A DNA stretch of 64,000 nucleotides from JALYGY01 sp963800975 (GCA_963800975.1 CAWDDB010000019.1:1-64000), one strand, 5' to 3'; counted from the stretch's first letter, positions 27,366 to 37,659 are shown. Notes: generated from the letters alone by a model not told the origin. A program made the numbers and translations.

Positions 27366-28742
27366 ATGACTGAGACAGGCGAAAACCGGTTAGACGGAGG
27401 GGGAGGCGCGGTAACCGCCCAGCAGTGGAGGTGGACCGTCCTTGCGGGCATGGCCTCCTATATCGACGCGGGATCCATCGTGGCGATAGGGGTCGGGCTC
27501 GCGTTCTGGCAGGAGTATCTCGGTCTGAGCGACACCCTCGTTGGGACGCTCACGGCCATCGGTCCGAACGCGATCGGGGCGGCGGTGGGCGCGTTTATCG
27601 GGGGGCGGCTAGGCGACCTTCTCGGGAGAAAACGCATCTACCAGTACGACCTGCTGGTGTACGCCTTGGGCACGCTCCTGATCGCCTTCTCGGTCAACAC
27701 CCCGATGCTGTTGCTCGGCACCGTCATCGTGGGGATCGCCGTGGGGGCCGACGTGCCGACCTCGCTCGCGCTCGTCGGCGAGTTCTCTCCCGACAGGGCC
27801 AGGGGCAAGCTGCTGGGGCTCACCCAGATCGCCTGGAGCCTCGGCCCGATCGTCGTGTTCGTGCTGGCGTTCGCGCTCGCGCCGCTGGGGCTGCTCGGGA
27901 TACGCATCGTCGTCGGCCACCTTTTCGTGGTCGCGATCGTCACCTGGGCCCTCAGGCGGGGCATGGTGGAGTCGGCCCGATGGGCCGCGGCCTCGGGCGA
28001 GCAAGACGTGGAGCGCTCGTCCGACCCGGACGCGCAACCCGACGAGGCACCCGTACCGGGAGATCCGCTCTCCAGGAGCCGCGTGCGCAGCCTGTTCAGC
28101 GGTCCCAACCTCGCCGCCCTCGTGTGGACCGCGACTATCTACATCTTCTGGGGACTGGCGGCCGGAACCTACGGCATTTTCCTGCCTTTTATCCTCAGAA
28201 CGCTCGGGGCGCAGAGCCAGGCGGCTAGCGTCGCCATGTCGTGCCTCGGCTTCGTCCTGACGGCCGCGGCCGTTCTTTTTGTCTTCATGCCGCTCAGCGA
28301 CCGCAGCCACGCGATGCGGCGCCTGCTGTGGGGCGTCGGGGCCGTCATGCAAGTATCCGCGTTCGCGATCTTACTCGTGTTCCCGTTTACCGTGCCCGTG
28401 GCGATCCTGAACATATCCCTGTTCGGTCTTGGTGGCGCACTCGCGGGTGAGCCCTTCTACAAGACGTGGAGCCAGGAGCTCTTCCCGACGCTGCTCAGGG
28501 GCACGGCGCAGGGGATCACCTTCGGCACTGCAAGGCTGGTGCTCGGCATCTGGAGCTTCTTCGTGCCCGTGCTGGCCGGGGTGGACATCAGGCCGGTGGC
28601 CCTGATGCTGGCGATCTTTCTCGCCATCAGCGGGACGGTCGGCTTCGTGTTCATGCCCAACACCGCCGGCAAGTCGCTCGAGCAGATCGAGGCCGAACGC
28701 GGCGTTCTCGACCGGGACGACGCCAGGGCCGCGGCAACCTAG
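27366..28742 (+). CDS. MFS sugar/metabolite transporter
   Basis: A 12-helix major facilitator protein of 458 residues. The sugar-porter-type loop motif GGRLGDLLGRKRIYQYDLLVYALG lies after helix 2, and the helix-4/5 region is GVGLAFWQEYLG ... VPTSLALVGEFSPDRARGKLLGLTQ, a pattern like the metabolite:H+ symporter branch. The C-terminus has GTAQGITFGTARLVLGIWSFFVPVL. It has a poor ribosome site before ATG 27366. In the rhamnose island it gives a second, ion-driven uptake route or exports an end product such as lactate; which of these is not decidable. Confidence 0.85.
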   Translation: MTETGENRLDGGGGAVTAQQWRWTVLAGMASYIDAGSIVAIGVGLAFWQEYLGLSDTLVGTLTAIGPNAIGAAVGAFIGGRLGDLLGRKRIYQYDLLVYALGTLLIAFSVNTPMLLLGTVIVGIAVGADVPTSLALVGEFSPDRARGKLLGLTQIAWSLGPIVVFVLAFALAPLGLLGIRIVVGHLFVVAIVTWALRRGMVESARWAAASGEQDVERSSDPDAQPDEAPVPGDPLSRSRVRSLFSGPNLAALVWTATIYIFWGLAAGTYGIFLPFILRTLGAQSQAASVAMSCLGFVLTAAAVLFVFMPLSDRSHAMRRLLWGVGAVMQVSAFAILLVFPFTVPVAILNISLFGLGGALAGEPFYKTWSQELFPTLLRGTAQGITFGTARLVLGIWSFFVPVLAGVDIRPVALMLAIFLAISGTVGFVFMPNTAGKSLEQIEAERGVLDRDDARAAAT

Positions 28743-28838
28743 CGACGATTTTGCCGCGCAGACGCCAGCGAACGAAGACCGGGGAGGATGGTGGCCCCGC
28801 GGCATGATTCTCGACAAGAACAGGAAGCGAGGTTGGCG

Positions 28839-30287
28839 GTGAACTCGACAGACCAGCCTGCCGCGAAGGTGGGCGTGTTCGGCGTAGGGCTGGAGGCCTA
28901 CTGGGCCCAGTTTGCCGGTCTCGAGGAGCGGCTTGAAGGCTACCAGGGACACGTGGAGGAGCAGGTCGGAAGGTGGGCCACGGTTATCTCCGCGGGGCTC
29001 GTGGACACCGCGCCGAAGGCTCAGGCTGCTGGCACGCGCTTCGCGGAAGAGCGGGTGGACCTGATCCTCTGCTACGTGGGCACATATGCCACGAGCTCGC
29101 AGGTGCTGCCGGCCGTTCTGGAGGCGAACGTGCCGGTCGTCGTGCTCAACCTGCAACCGGTAGCCGCCCTGGACTACGAGAACACGGACACCGGAGAGTG
29201 GCTCGCGAACTGCTCGGCGTGCTGCGTCCCAGAGATCTCCAACGCCTTCGAGCGCTCCGCGGTACAGTTCAACGTGGTCTCAGGCGTGCTCTTCGACGAC
29301 GAGACGGCCTGGGGCCAGATCGAGGAGTGGTGCAGGGCGGCCGACGCCGTCAGGACGCTGCGCGGGAGCCGTTTCGGGTTCCTGGGACAGACCTACCCGG
29401 GGATGCTCGACATGTACTCGGATTTCACCATGCACCACGCCCAACTCGGGCTGCACGTGGAGGTCCTGGAGCTGGACGACCTGAAGGACCGGGTCGACGC
29501 GGCCGCCGACGAGGCAGTCACCCGGAAGCTCGAGGAGACCAGAGCCACCTTCGAGGTGGACGAGAGCGTGAGCGGGGACGAGCTCGACTGGGCTGCCCGG
29601 GTGGCCGTCGGGCTCGACGGCCTAGCCGAGGACTTCGACCTCGATGCGCTGGCCTACTACTACCGCGGGACCAACGACAGCGCCTACGAGCGGCTCGGCG
29701 CTGGCCTCATACTCGGCAACTCGCTCCTGACCGCGCGGGGTATACCAGCCTCGGGCGAAGGCGACCTAAAAAACGCGGTCGCCATGAAGGTCCTGGACTC
29801 CCTGGGGGCAGGCGGTTCGTTCACGGAGTTCTACGCCATGGACTTCGACGAAGGCTTCATCCTGATGGGCCACGACGGGCCCGGACACGTCGCCATCAGC
29901 GACCGCAAGCCGATCCTGCGAGGCCTTGGTCTCTACCACGGGAAGGCGGGGAGCGGGGTCTCGGTCGAGTTCGGCGTCAGGAAGGGCCCGATCACCATCT
30001 TCGCCGTCACGCAGACCCGCGACGGGCGCCTGAAGATGCTCGCGGCCGAGGGGGAGTGCGTCCCCGGCCCTACCTTGAAGATCGGGAACACCAACAGCCG
30101 CCTCAGGTTCTCGCTCCCGCCGGCCCCGTTCATGAACGCGTGGTGCGAGCAGGGACCAACCCACCACTGCGCCCTCGGCGTTGGGCATAGGGCCGGCATA
30201 CTCAGGAAGGTCTGCCGCCTCCTGGACCTCGAGTACGTCGAGGTGGGCAAGGCCGTCGACCCGTCGTTAGTCGGCGGCGTCGCCTAG
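28839..30287 (+). CDS. L-fucose/L-arabinose isomerase-fold protein
   Basis: A 482-residue protein of the fucose/arabinose isomerase superfamily. GTG 28839 has GAGG about six bases upstream; ATG 28788 is an alternative. The N-terminal domain (KVGVFGVGLEAYWAQFAGL ... VDLILCYVGTYATSSQVLPAVLEANVPVVVLNLQP) and the C-terminal metal site region (GSFTEFYAMDFDEGFILMGHDGPGHVAI, THHCALGVGH) are typical. It lies immediately before GH106. A true L-rhamnose isomerase of another fold is encoded downstream, so this one may act on a second sugar released from rhamnosides (fucose, arabinose or similar) rather than on rhamnose. The substrate is unknown. Confidence 0.82.
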   Translation: MNSTDQPAAKVGVFGVGLEAYWAQFAGLEERLEGYQGHVEEQVGRWATVISAGLVDTAPKAQAAGTRFAEERVDLILCYVGTYATSSQVLPAVLEANVPVVVLNLQPVAALDYENTDTGEWLANCSACCVPEISNAFERSAVQFNVVSGVLFDDETAWGQIEEWCRAADAVRTLRGSRFGFLGQTYPGMLDMYSDFTMHHAQLGLHVEVLELDDLKDRVDAAADEAVTRKLEETRATFEVDESVSGDELDWAARVAVGLDGLAEDFDLDALAYYYRGTNDSAYERLGAGLILGNSLLTARGIPASGEGDLKNAVAMKVLDSLGAGGSFTEFYAMDFDEGFILMGHDGPGHVAISDRKPILRGLGLYHGKAGSGVSVEFGVRKGPITIFAVTQTRDGRLKMLAAEGECVPGPTLKIGNTNSRLRFSLPPAPFMNAWCEQGPTHHCALGVGHRAGILRKVCRLLDLEYVEVGKAVDPSLVGGVA

Positions 30288-30302
30288 AGAGGGAACTGCG
30301 CT

Positions 30303-33300
30303 ATGCCGACCGAACTCGAGAAGAGATTCGACGACCCGCCCCGCCGCTTCTCTCCGGTGCCGATCTGGTGGTGGAGCGGCGATCGCCTGGACCCGGAGAG
30401 GCTGCGCTGGCAGCTGGAGAGGTTCGCGCGAGGCGGGATCTACAACCTGGTCGTGATGAACCTGGCCCCGACCGGGCCGATGTACGGCTCAGATCCCGAC
30501 GACCCGCCTTTCTTCTCGCCTAGGTGGTGGAGAATCTTTCGTGGGGTCTGCGAGGATGCCGGACGGCTCGGCGTCTCTATCTGGTTCTACGACCAGATCG
30601 GCTTCTCGGGCGCGAACCTGCAGGCGGAGATTGTAAAGGAGCGCCCCGAGTTCGCGGGACGGTGGTTGCAGCGGGCCACAGAGGAGATGTCCGAGCCGGG
30701 AACCCTCGCGTGCCCGGCCGGCGGCGAGGCGATCGCCGCCGCGGCGATCCCCGTGCACGAAGGCGGCGCTCCCGTGGGGGCGCCCGTCCCGCTGCCGGTG
30801 CGAGACGGGAAGGCCGAGTGGGACGGGGCCGGCAGACACCGCGTGATGCTCTTCTACTCCGTGGAGCGCGGTTTCGACTACCTGAGCCCTGCCGCTTGCC
30901 GTACCTTGATCGACCTGGTTCACGGCGGCTACGAGGCCCACGTCGGGGACCTGTTCGGCACGATCGTGGCGGGCTCTTTTCAGGACGAGCTTCCTTCCAT
31001 TCCGACGTGGTCACGGGACTTCGAGGAGCACTTCGAGAGGCGCAACGGCTACGACCTGGGATCACGCCTCGCCGCCCTCTGGGACGATTACGGCGACGAA
31101 GCCAGGCGGGTGCGGCGCGACTTCCACGCCACGCGGGCCGCCATCAGCGAGGAGACCTTCTTCAAGCCGCTGTTCGACTGGCACGAGGAGCGGGGTCTGA
31201 TCTGCGGTTTCGACCAGCAGGACCCCGTGCGAGCCGGGTACCCGATCGAGAGCGTCGAAACGTACGCCGACTACCAGCGGACGCACCGTTGGTTCGGGGC
31301 CCCTGGCAGCGACCACCACGGCGACGCGAAGATACACTCGTCGCTCGCCCACCTGTACGACCGCCCCCGCACCTGGATCGAAGCGTTCCACAGCTCCGGT
31401 TGGGGAGGCACGCTGGAAGAGACCTTCGACTGGCTCCTGCCGTGGCTGCGGGCTGGCGCGAACCTCTACGACCCGCATGCGGTCTACTACAGCACGCGCG
31501 GTGGTTGGTGGGAGTGGGCCCCTCCATCCACCGACTGGCGCCAGCCTTACTGGGAGCACTACGAATGCTTCGCGCGAACCGTTGGGCGCCTGTGCTCCGT
31601 CCTGACTATGGGCCACCATGTCTGCGATGTCGGGGTGCTTTTCCCCACCACCACCGTGCAGGCAGGTTTGCGCCTGGACGGCACCGAACGCTTCGCGGAG
31701 GTCGCTCACGAGACGTACCTCAAGTTGGCAGGCACGATGCCCTGGTACGAGGTCGAGCCGGGTGTCCTCGACCGCGCCAGCAGGGATTTCGACGTGCTGG
31801 ACGACGCATCCGTCCAGCGTTCGAGCGCGGATGATGGGCTGCTGCGCATAGACGAGGAGCGCTACAGGACCGTCGTGCTGCCGGCTTGCACGATGCTGGA
31901 GCACGACACCGCGGCGAAGCTTGTCGACTTCGTAGAACAGGGCGGCCTGCTCGTCGCCGTCGGCGATGTGCCTCGGAGCGTCGTCGGGTCGAACGGGTCG
32001 CAGCAAGCCGCCGACGAGTTGGCCTCGCTCTTCGACGGCAAGCGCGCCCATCACCTCGGCGCAGCCGAGGATCTCATTGGCTTCCTGGCCGGCGTCCCGG
32101 GTCACGTCGAGGCCCCCGTGCCCACGCTGATGAGGCGGGTAGGCGAGGCCACGGTCCTGTTCCTGCCAGCCGCGTTTCCGCGCGCCACGGATCTCAGGAT
32201 GCACGGCGAACGAGGCACAGCGCTCGGGTGGCTCGACATCGAATACGACTTCGATCCCGCGACGTACAACGAGCACATGGACATCGAGGTTGCGGGCGTG
32301 CGGGGCGCACCGTTTTTGTGGGAGCCGTACAGCGGCCGCAAGCGACCGTTGCGGTTCTTCCCCGGCGAGTCTGGCATGCGGGTAAGGGTACCCTTCGAAG
32401 ACGGGCCGGGCGTGCTTGTCGTGTGGGGCGGGACGCTCGCCGCGACCGAGGGCGAACACGTTCCGGCCCTGGCCGCCCAGGATAACGAAGACACGGCCGT
32501 GCCCGCGGTCGTCCGTTCGGAGACGGCACTCGACGGCGCCTGGACGGTCGAGTTGCAAGCCACCCTCGACAACCGGTGGGGAGATTTTGCCCGTCCGATC
32601 GAAGGTGCTTCGCTGCCTGTCGAGCGCTGGGAGTTCCGGCACCAGTCGGAGGGACCGGGCGAAGACGGAGAGGCCTCGGGTTGGTCGCTGCCGGACTTCG
32701 ACGTTTCGGGATGGCGTACCGTGCGCGCGACTTTCGGTCCGCACGGTCAGCAGACGGGACCCGCGGCGCCCGACGCGCTACCGTCTCCGGCCCTCAACGC
32801 GGAAGAGTTGAGGGTGGCACTCGAAGAACGCGACGGCGGGCCTCCTGCCGAGTGGCGTCCGTCGACTTACTCGCTCTCACGCGGGATCCACAAAGACAGG
32901 CTGCACGGGGGAACCTTCGGTCCCAAGGGCCACGTTCCGGAGGAGTTCCTGGATTTCGGCCGCGTCGACGGCGGCGAGGCCGTGCAGTTTCGAACCACGA
33001 TCTCCGTGCCCGCGCCCGTGCGCGTGACCTTCGCGCTCGGGGCACCTGCTCGCAAGCGGGCCTGGATCAACGGCTCGGAGATCGCGAGCCAGGACGACGG
33101 CTACCTCGTCATGGTTCCCGTCACGCTCGACGCGGGCTCGAACCTGGTCGAGTTTCGGCTCGAAGCCGAGCAAGAGGTCGAACTGCGCGCGAGCTTCGCG
33201 TTTGTCCGGAACCCTGACGAATACATCCGCCCTGAGTTGATCCGGCCCGGCGACGGCGTGAGGAAAGATTCTGTGGTCTCCTACCGGAAGAGGTTCTCCG

Positions 33301-34409
33301 TCCCGTTTAGTCCGGAGAAGGCGGTCGTGCAGGTGGGCTCCGACGCGCCGTGCCGCGTCCGCGTGAACGGGTTTTGGGTGGGACGGCAGGGCGGTTTCGA
33401 CCCGTACTTCGAGATGCACCAGGCCAGGATTCAGCCATACGACGTGGCTGACGCGGCGTGCGAGGGAGATAACGAGCTGGAGGTCGAGGTCTCGGATCCG
33501 GGCTTGCCGCACGCGGTATCGGTGGACGGGCTTTTCGAGAGAGGCGGGGAACGCGTCTCGGTCGTCTCCGACGAGACCTGGGAGGTAACCAGGGACGGCC
33601 GGCCGGTCCCGCTTGCGCTTCGGCGCCACCCGTTCGGGGCCATCTACCCGTGGGGGGATCCGGCGCTGCCCCACCTGTGGCGTCGCCCACACCCGCTGCT
33701 TCCCGGTTCGGGCTGGCTCGAGGACGCCGGCGTCGCCGGGGACGTCGTGGTCGACGTGACGCCCGATGTGGGCGCTGGCCGGCGAAGGGTCGAGTGGCTA
33801 CGCTTCCTGGTGCCTCCGGGTGCGTCGCGCATGCGCCTGGCGGTTCACGGGTCCACCACCGTCTACCTTGACGGGAAGGAGCTAGAGCGCGCGGCCAGCG
33901 CGGAAGCCGCGGCCGGGCTGGAGGTCGAGCTCCCCGGAACGGCGGAGCCGGAGCGGCTGTGCGCCCTGCGCGTTGACGCAGAGCCTGGCCACGAGGCCGG
34001 GGCGATCCTCGACGGTCCCATCCGGTTCGAGACGGGCGCGGGTTGCATGAGGCTCGGAGACTGGGAGAACCTTGGTCTGACGGGATACAGCGGAGGCGTG
34101 CGTTACGGCAGGATGGTCGAGTGGGCGGGAAACGACGGCGACGGGGCCCGATTCCTGCTCGACCTGGGGCGCGTGCGCGGGACGGCGGAGGTCTTCGTCA
34201 ACGGCGAATCGGCGGGGGTAAGGATCTGGTCCCCCTACGCCTTCGACCTGACGGATCACCTCTCCGAAGGGGAGAACGAGCTGGAGGTCCTGGTCTTCAA
34301 CACGCTCGGGCCGTACGTGGACGCCGTCAGCCCCACTCGTTCCGTGTTCGACGGCCAGCGGGTCTCCGGTCTGATGGGCCCCGTAAGAATCCTGGAGGTA
34401 GGCCGGTGA
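30303..34409 (+). CDS. GH106-type alpha-L-rhamnosidase, cytoplasmic
   Basis: A very large glycosidase, 1368 residues, 16 bases after the isomerase. The N-terminal FDDPPRRFSPVPIWWWSGDRLDPERLRWQLERFARGGI and SIWFYDQIGFSGANLQAEIVKERPEF match GH106 rhamnosidases. Beta-sandwich segments follow, ending in ARFLLDLGRVRGTAEVFVNGESAGVRIWSPYAFDLTDHLSEGENELEVLVFNTL, a galactose-binding-like module common in this family. No signal peptide or membrane anchor is visible, so it should act inside the cell on imported rhamnosides. Catalytic glutamates could not be placed with certainty. Codon use looks like that of its neighbours. Confidence 0.87.
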   Translation: MPTELEKRFDDPPRRFSPVPIWWWSGDRLDPERLRWQLERFARGGIYNLVVMNLAPTGPMYGSDPDDPPFFSPRWWRIFRGVCEDAGRLGVSIWFYDQIGFSGANLQAEIVKERPEFAGRWLQRATEEMSEPGTLACPAGGEAIAAAAIPVHEGGAPVGAPVPLPVRDGKAEWDGAGRHRVMLFYSVERGFDYLSPAACRTLIDLVHGGYEAHVGDLFGTIVAGSFQDELPSIPTWSRDFEEHFERRNGYDLGSRLAALWDDYGDEARRVRRDFHATRAAISEETFFKPLFDWHEERGLICGFDQQDPVRAGYPIESVETYADYQRTHRWFGAPGSDHHGDAKIHSSLAHLYDRPRTWIEAFHSSGWGGTLEETFDWLLPWLRAGANLYDPHAVYYSTRGGWWEWAPPSTDWRQPYWEHYECFARTVGRLCSVLTMGHHVCDVGVLFPTTTVQAGLRLDGTERFAEVAHETYLKLAGTMPWYEVEPGVLDRASRDFDVLDDASVQRSSADDGLLRIDEERYRTVVLPACTMLEHDTAAKLVDFVEQGGLLVAVGDVPRSVVGSNGSQQAADELASLFDGKRAHHLGAAEDLIGFLAGVPGHVEAPVPTLMRRVGEATVLFLPAAFPRATDLRMHGERGTALGWLDIEYDFDPATYNEHMDIEVAGVRGAPFLWEPYSGRKRPLRFFPGESGMRVRVPFEDGPGVLVVWGGTLAATEGEHVPALAAQDNEDTAVPAVVRSETALDGAWTVELQATLDNRWGDFARPIEGASLPVERWEFRHQSEGPGEDGEASGWSLPDFDVSGWRTVRATFGPHGQQTGPAAPDALPSPALNAEELRVALEERDGGPPAEWRPSTYSLSRGIHKDRLHGGTFGPKGHVPEEFLDFGRVDGGEAVQFRTTISVPAPVRVTFALGAPARKRAWINGSEIASQDDGYLVMVPVTLDAGSNLVEFRLEAEQEVELRASFAFVRNPDEYIRPELIRPGDGVRKDSVVSYRKRFSVPFSPEKAVVQVGSDAPCRVRVNGFWVGRQGGFDPYFEMHQARIQPYDVADAACEGDNELEVEVSDPGLPHAVSVDGLFERGGERVSVVSDETWEVTRDGRPVPLALRRHPFGAIYPWGDPALPHLWRRPHPLLPGSGWLEDAGVAGDVVVDVTPDVGAGRRRVEWLRFLVPPGASRMRLAVHGSTTVYLDGKELERAASAEAAAGLEVELPGTAEPERLCALRVDAEPGHEAGAILDGPIRFETGAGCMRLGDWENLGLTGYSGGVRYGRMVEWAGNDGDGARFLLDLGRVRGTAEVFVNGESAGVRIWSPYAFDLTDHLSEGENELEVLVFNTLGPYVDAVSPTRSVFDGQRVSGLMGPVRILEVGR

Positions 34410-34496
34410 GAGGAGCTCCGGGTTCCCGGCCGGGTAACAACCGGACGCTCGTCGCGCGGGCGTCTCGCCGTGCAAGCAACCACGAGGCAGGTAGCC

Positions 34497-34811
34497 ATGG
34501 CTCGGTACGCGTGGGTCGCGGAGGTCAGGCCCGGGTACGAAGAGGAGTACAAGCGAAGGCACGACGAGATCTGGCCGGAGATGGTGCAGGAGTTAGGGAG
34601 GGCTGGTATCCGCAACTACTCGATTTTTCGCCACGGCCTCACGCTGTTCGGCTACCTCGAGACGGACGATCTGGACCATACCCTCGGTTTCCTGCGGGAC
34701 AGCGAGGTAAACCGGCGCTGGGGAGAATGGATGGCGCCGGTGATGAAGGTGGAGGCGGATCCAAGCACCCAGTTCCCTTACCTGCTTCCCCTGCAATGGC
34801 ATCTGGACTAG
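34497..34811 (+). CDS. rhaM: L-rhamnose mutarotase
   Basis: This interconverts alpha and beta anomers of L-rhamnose; 104 residues, the usual length of RhaM. ATG 34497 is chosen over GTG/ATG codons upstream because it gives the family N-terminus MARYAWVAEVRPGYEEEYKRRHDEIWPEM. Other family features are GIRNYSIFRHGLTLFGYLETDD, with the conserved histidine and tyrosines, and the C-terminal W-GEWMAPVM. It sits between the two rhamnosidases, which release a defined anomer, so its role in feeding the isomerase is clear. Confidence 0.93.
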   Translation: MARYAWVAEVRPGYEEEYKRRHDEIWPEMVQELGRAGIRNYSIFRHGLTLFGYLETDDLDHTLGFLRDSEVNRRWGEWMAPVMKVEADPSTQFPYLLPLQWHLD

Positions 34812-34863
34812 AACGGTCGGCGGAACCAGACGCGGCCGCTGCCAGCGTCGCAGGTTCGCCGGG

Positions 34864-37608
34864 ATGACCGAAGGGAGTAGCATCGCGACCGCAACGATTC
34901 GACCCGTCTACCTGAGGTGCGAGTATCGTACGAACCCGCTGGGTATCGGCGAGACGGTGCCGCGGCTGAGCTGGGCACTGGAGGCGAACGGGCGTTCCCG
35001 GACGCAGTCGGCCTACCGCGTTCAGGTCGCCGGCAACGAGGAAGATCTCGAGGCCGAGCAGAACCTGTTCTGGGACAGCGGAAAGGTGAGTTCCAGTAGC
35101 TCCGTCGGCGTCGAGTACGGGGGCGAGGCGCTGCGGTCGGGCACGCGGTGCGTTTGGAGGGTTCGCGCGTGGGACGGGGATGGCGCCCCGTCGCCCTACG
35201 GCGGGCCCGCCTCCTACGAGATGGGTCTGCTCGAGAGATCGGACTGGGAGGGGACCTGGATCTCCGCCGGCGAGGGGCCCAAGGGGGACATGGAGCCCCC
35301 GACGGGCGACGAGTTCGACGAGATTGGCCACGGCCTCGCCCCGAGCCCGTACCTGCGAAAGGGATTCGAGCTAGGAGGCGCGGTCCGCAGGGCCAGGTTG
35401 TACGCGACGGCCCGCGGCGTGTACGAGCTTACCTTGAACGGCGCCAGGGTCGGGGAGGAGGTGCTCGCCCCCGGCTGGACCGACTACCGCAAGCGCGTCC
35501 AGTACCAGACCTACGACGTCGCGGGCTTGCTCCAGCGGGGCGAGAACGCGCTTGGCGCCACCCTGGGCGACGGCTGGTACGCTGGATTTTTCGGGTTCGA
35601 CCCCAAGCGGAGGGGCGCCCTCTACGGGGCCCGTCCCCAGCTGCTGTTACAGCTCGACGTCGAGTACGTGGACGGCTCGAAGCAAAGCGTCGCAACCGAT
35701 GGCTCGTGGAGGGCGACCACCGGGCCAATTCGCTTCTCCGACCTTCTGATGGGCGAGTCCTACGACGCGCGCAAGGAGATGCCCGGCTGGGCCGAAGCCG
35801 GCTTCGACGACTCGGGTTGGTACGGGGTGGACGTCGAGGAGATCGGCGATACGCGCCTCGTTGCCCAGCCCGACGAGGGCGTCAGGGTGACCGAGGAAGT
35901 CGAGGCCAGGGCGGTCACCCAGCCGAAGGGCGGCGCCTACGTCTTCGACCTGGGACAGAACATGGTCGGGTGGGCGCGTCTGAGGGTGAGGGGTGAGGCG
36001 GGGACCGCCGTGACCCTGCGTTACGCCGAGGCGCTGAACCCCGACGGCACCATCTACACGGAGAACCTGAGGGCGGCGCGCCAGGCCGACACCTACGTGC
36101 TCAAGGGCGGGGGGGAAGAGGTCTACGAGCCGCGCTTCACTTTCCACGGTTTCCACTACGTCGAGGTAAGCGGCTACCCGGGCGAGCCTCCGCTCGAGAC
36201 GATCACCGGGCGGGTGGTCCACTCGGCCACGCCTCCCAGCGGGACTTTCGAGTGTTCGAGCCCGCTTGTCAACAAGCTCCAGAGCAACATCGTGTGGGGC
36301 CAGCGCGGCAACTTCCTCAGCATCCCGACCGACTGCCCGCAGCGCGACGAGCGTCTGGGATGGACCGGCGACGCGCAGGTGTTCGTCCGCACCGCCTCCT
36401 GCAACATGGACGTCGCCGCCTTTTTCGAGAAGTGGATGGTCGACGCGGAGGATGCCCAATCTCCCGCAGGCGCATTCCCTGACGTGGCGCCGCTGCTCGC
36501 GAGCTCCGGTCTCATGGACCTGAGCAGGGGCGCCCCGGCCTGGGGCGACGCCGGCGTGATAGTGCCGTGGACCATCCACAAGGTCTACGAGGACACGCGC
36601 ATCGTCGACCGGCACTACGCGGCCATGAGCCGGTGGATGGATTACCTGCGCGAGGCCAACCCAGATCTGCTGCGCAGGAACAAGCTAGGCAACAACTACG
36701 GAGACTGGCTCTCCCCGCATGGGGATAGCACCCCGAAGGACTTGCTCGCGACGGCCTACTGGGCCTACGACGCACGCCTGATGGCCGAGATGGCCGAAGC
36801 CACCGGCAGGGGCGAAGACGCGAGTGGGTACCGCGACCTCTTGGAAGGCATCAGGGCCGCCTTCGTCGACGCCTACGTGAGCCCCGACGGCCGCGTACAG
36901 GGCGACACGCAGACCGGCTACCTGGTGGCCTTGCACATGGACCTGCTGCCCCCCGAACTGCGCGCGCCCGCGGCCGAACTCCTCGTGAAAGCTATCGAAG
37001 AGAGTGACTGGCACCTCACCACCGGCTTCGTGGGGGTAGGCTACCTGTGCCCGGTCCTGACGGACGCCGGGTACGCGGACGTTGCCTACCGCCTGCTCAA
37101 CAACGAGACCTATCCTTCGTGGGGTTACACGATAAAGAACGGTGCGACCACGATCTGGGAGCGCTGGGACGGCTGGACCGAGGAAAACGGCTTCCAGTCG
37201 CCCAACATGAACTCCTTCAACCACTACTCCCTCGGCTCCATAGGCGAGTGGCTCTACCGCCACGTGGCGGGGATAGACGCCGCGTCGCCGGGCTTCGGGC
37301 GCATCCTGATCCGGCCTCGCCTCGGGGGCGGCCTCACCCACGCGCGAGCCGAGTACGACTCGGTGCGCGGCAGGATCGAGAGCGGATGGGAGATCTCGGG
37401 CTCACAGGTGCGGCTTAGCGTAACCATTCCCCCCAACACGACCGCCACGGTCCACGTCCCGACGGGCGACCCGGCCACGGTCTCCGAGGGAGGCGAGCCT
37501 CTGCGGGAAGCCGAAGGCGTCGAGCTGCTGCGCGAGGATGGGGGGGAGGTCGTTCTCTCCCTCGGGTCCGGGAGGTACGAGTTCGTCGGCGAGGCGCCCC
37601 GGCAATGA
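34864..37608 (+). CDS. GH78 alpha-L-rhamnosidase, cytoplasmic
   Basis: This hydrolyses terminal alpha-L-rhamnose from glycosides with inversion; 914 residues, typical for GH78. The N-terminal beta-sandwich (RTNPLGIGETVPRLSWALEANGRSRTQSAYRVQVA) and the (alpha/alpha)6 barrel are present. Catalytic-site motifs are DCPQRDERLGWTGDAQVF (acidic cluster, D-x4-E-x6-D) and TTIWERWDGWTEENGFQ (base glutamate). The Bacillus RhaB residues D567, E572, D579 and E841 fall in these motifs. No signal peptide is visible, so like the GH106 enzyme it is probably intracellular. ATG 34864 has only a weak ribosome site. Confidence 0.92.
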   Translation: MTEGSSIATATIRPVYLRCEYRTNPLGIGETVPRLSWALEANGRSRTQSAYRVQVAGNEEDLEAEQNLFWDSGKVSSSSSVGVEYGGEALRSGTRCVWRVRAWDGDGAPSPYGGPASYEMGLLERSDWEGTWISAGEGPKGDMEPPTGDEFDEIGHGLAPSPYLRKGFELGGAVRRARLYATARGVYELTLNGARVGEEVLAPGWTDYRKRVQYQTYDVAGLLQRGENALGATLGDGWYAGFFGFDPKRRGALYGARPQLLLQLDVEYVDGSKQSVATDGSWRATTGPIRFSDLLMGESYDARKEMPGWAEAGFDDSGWYGVDVEEIGDTRLVAQPDEGVRVTEEVEARAVTQPKGGAYVFDLGQNMVGWARLRVRGEAGTAVTLRYAEALNPDGTIYTENLRAARQADTYVLKGGGEEVYEPRFTFHGFHYVEVSGYPGEPPLETITGRVVHSATPPSGTFECSSPLVNKLQSNIVWGQRGNFLSIPTDCPQRDERLGWTGDAQVFVRTASCNMDVAAFFEKWMVDAEDAQSPAGAFPDVAPLLASSGLMDLSRGAPAWGDAGVIVPWTIHKVYEDTRIVDRHYAAMSRWMDYLREANPDLLRRNKLGNNYGDWLSPHGDSTPKDLLATAYWAYDARLMAEMAEATGRGEDASGYRDLLEGIRAAFVDAYVSPDGRVQGDTQTGYLVALHMDLLPPELRAPAAELLVKAIEESDWHLTTGFVGVGYLCPVLTDAGYADVAYRLLNNETYPSWGYTIKNGATTIWERWDGWTEENGFQSPNMNSFNHYSLGSIGEWLYRHVAGIDAASPGFGRILIRPRLGGGLTHARAEYDSVRGRIESGWEISGSQVRLSVTIPPNTTATVHVPTGDPATVSEGGEPLREAEGVELLREDGGEVVLSLGSGRYEFVGEAPRQ

Positions 37609-37659
37609 TGGGCTACGTCAAGCCCGCCCGCTGTAGGGTTTTCGAAGGAGGTTGAGAAT

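Noticed and set aside
31062..32744. 560-codon open frame on the minus strand
   Set aside because: It lies wholly inside the GH106 rhamnosidase gene, has no recognisable motif and is a GC-rich antisense shadow.
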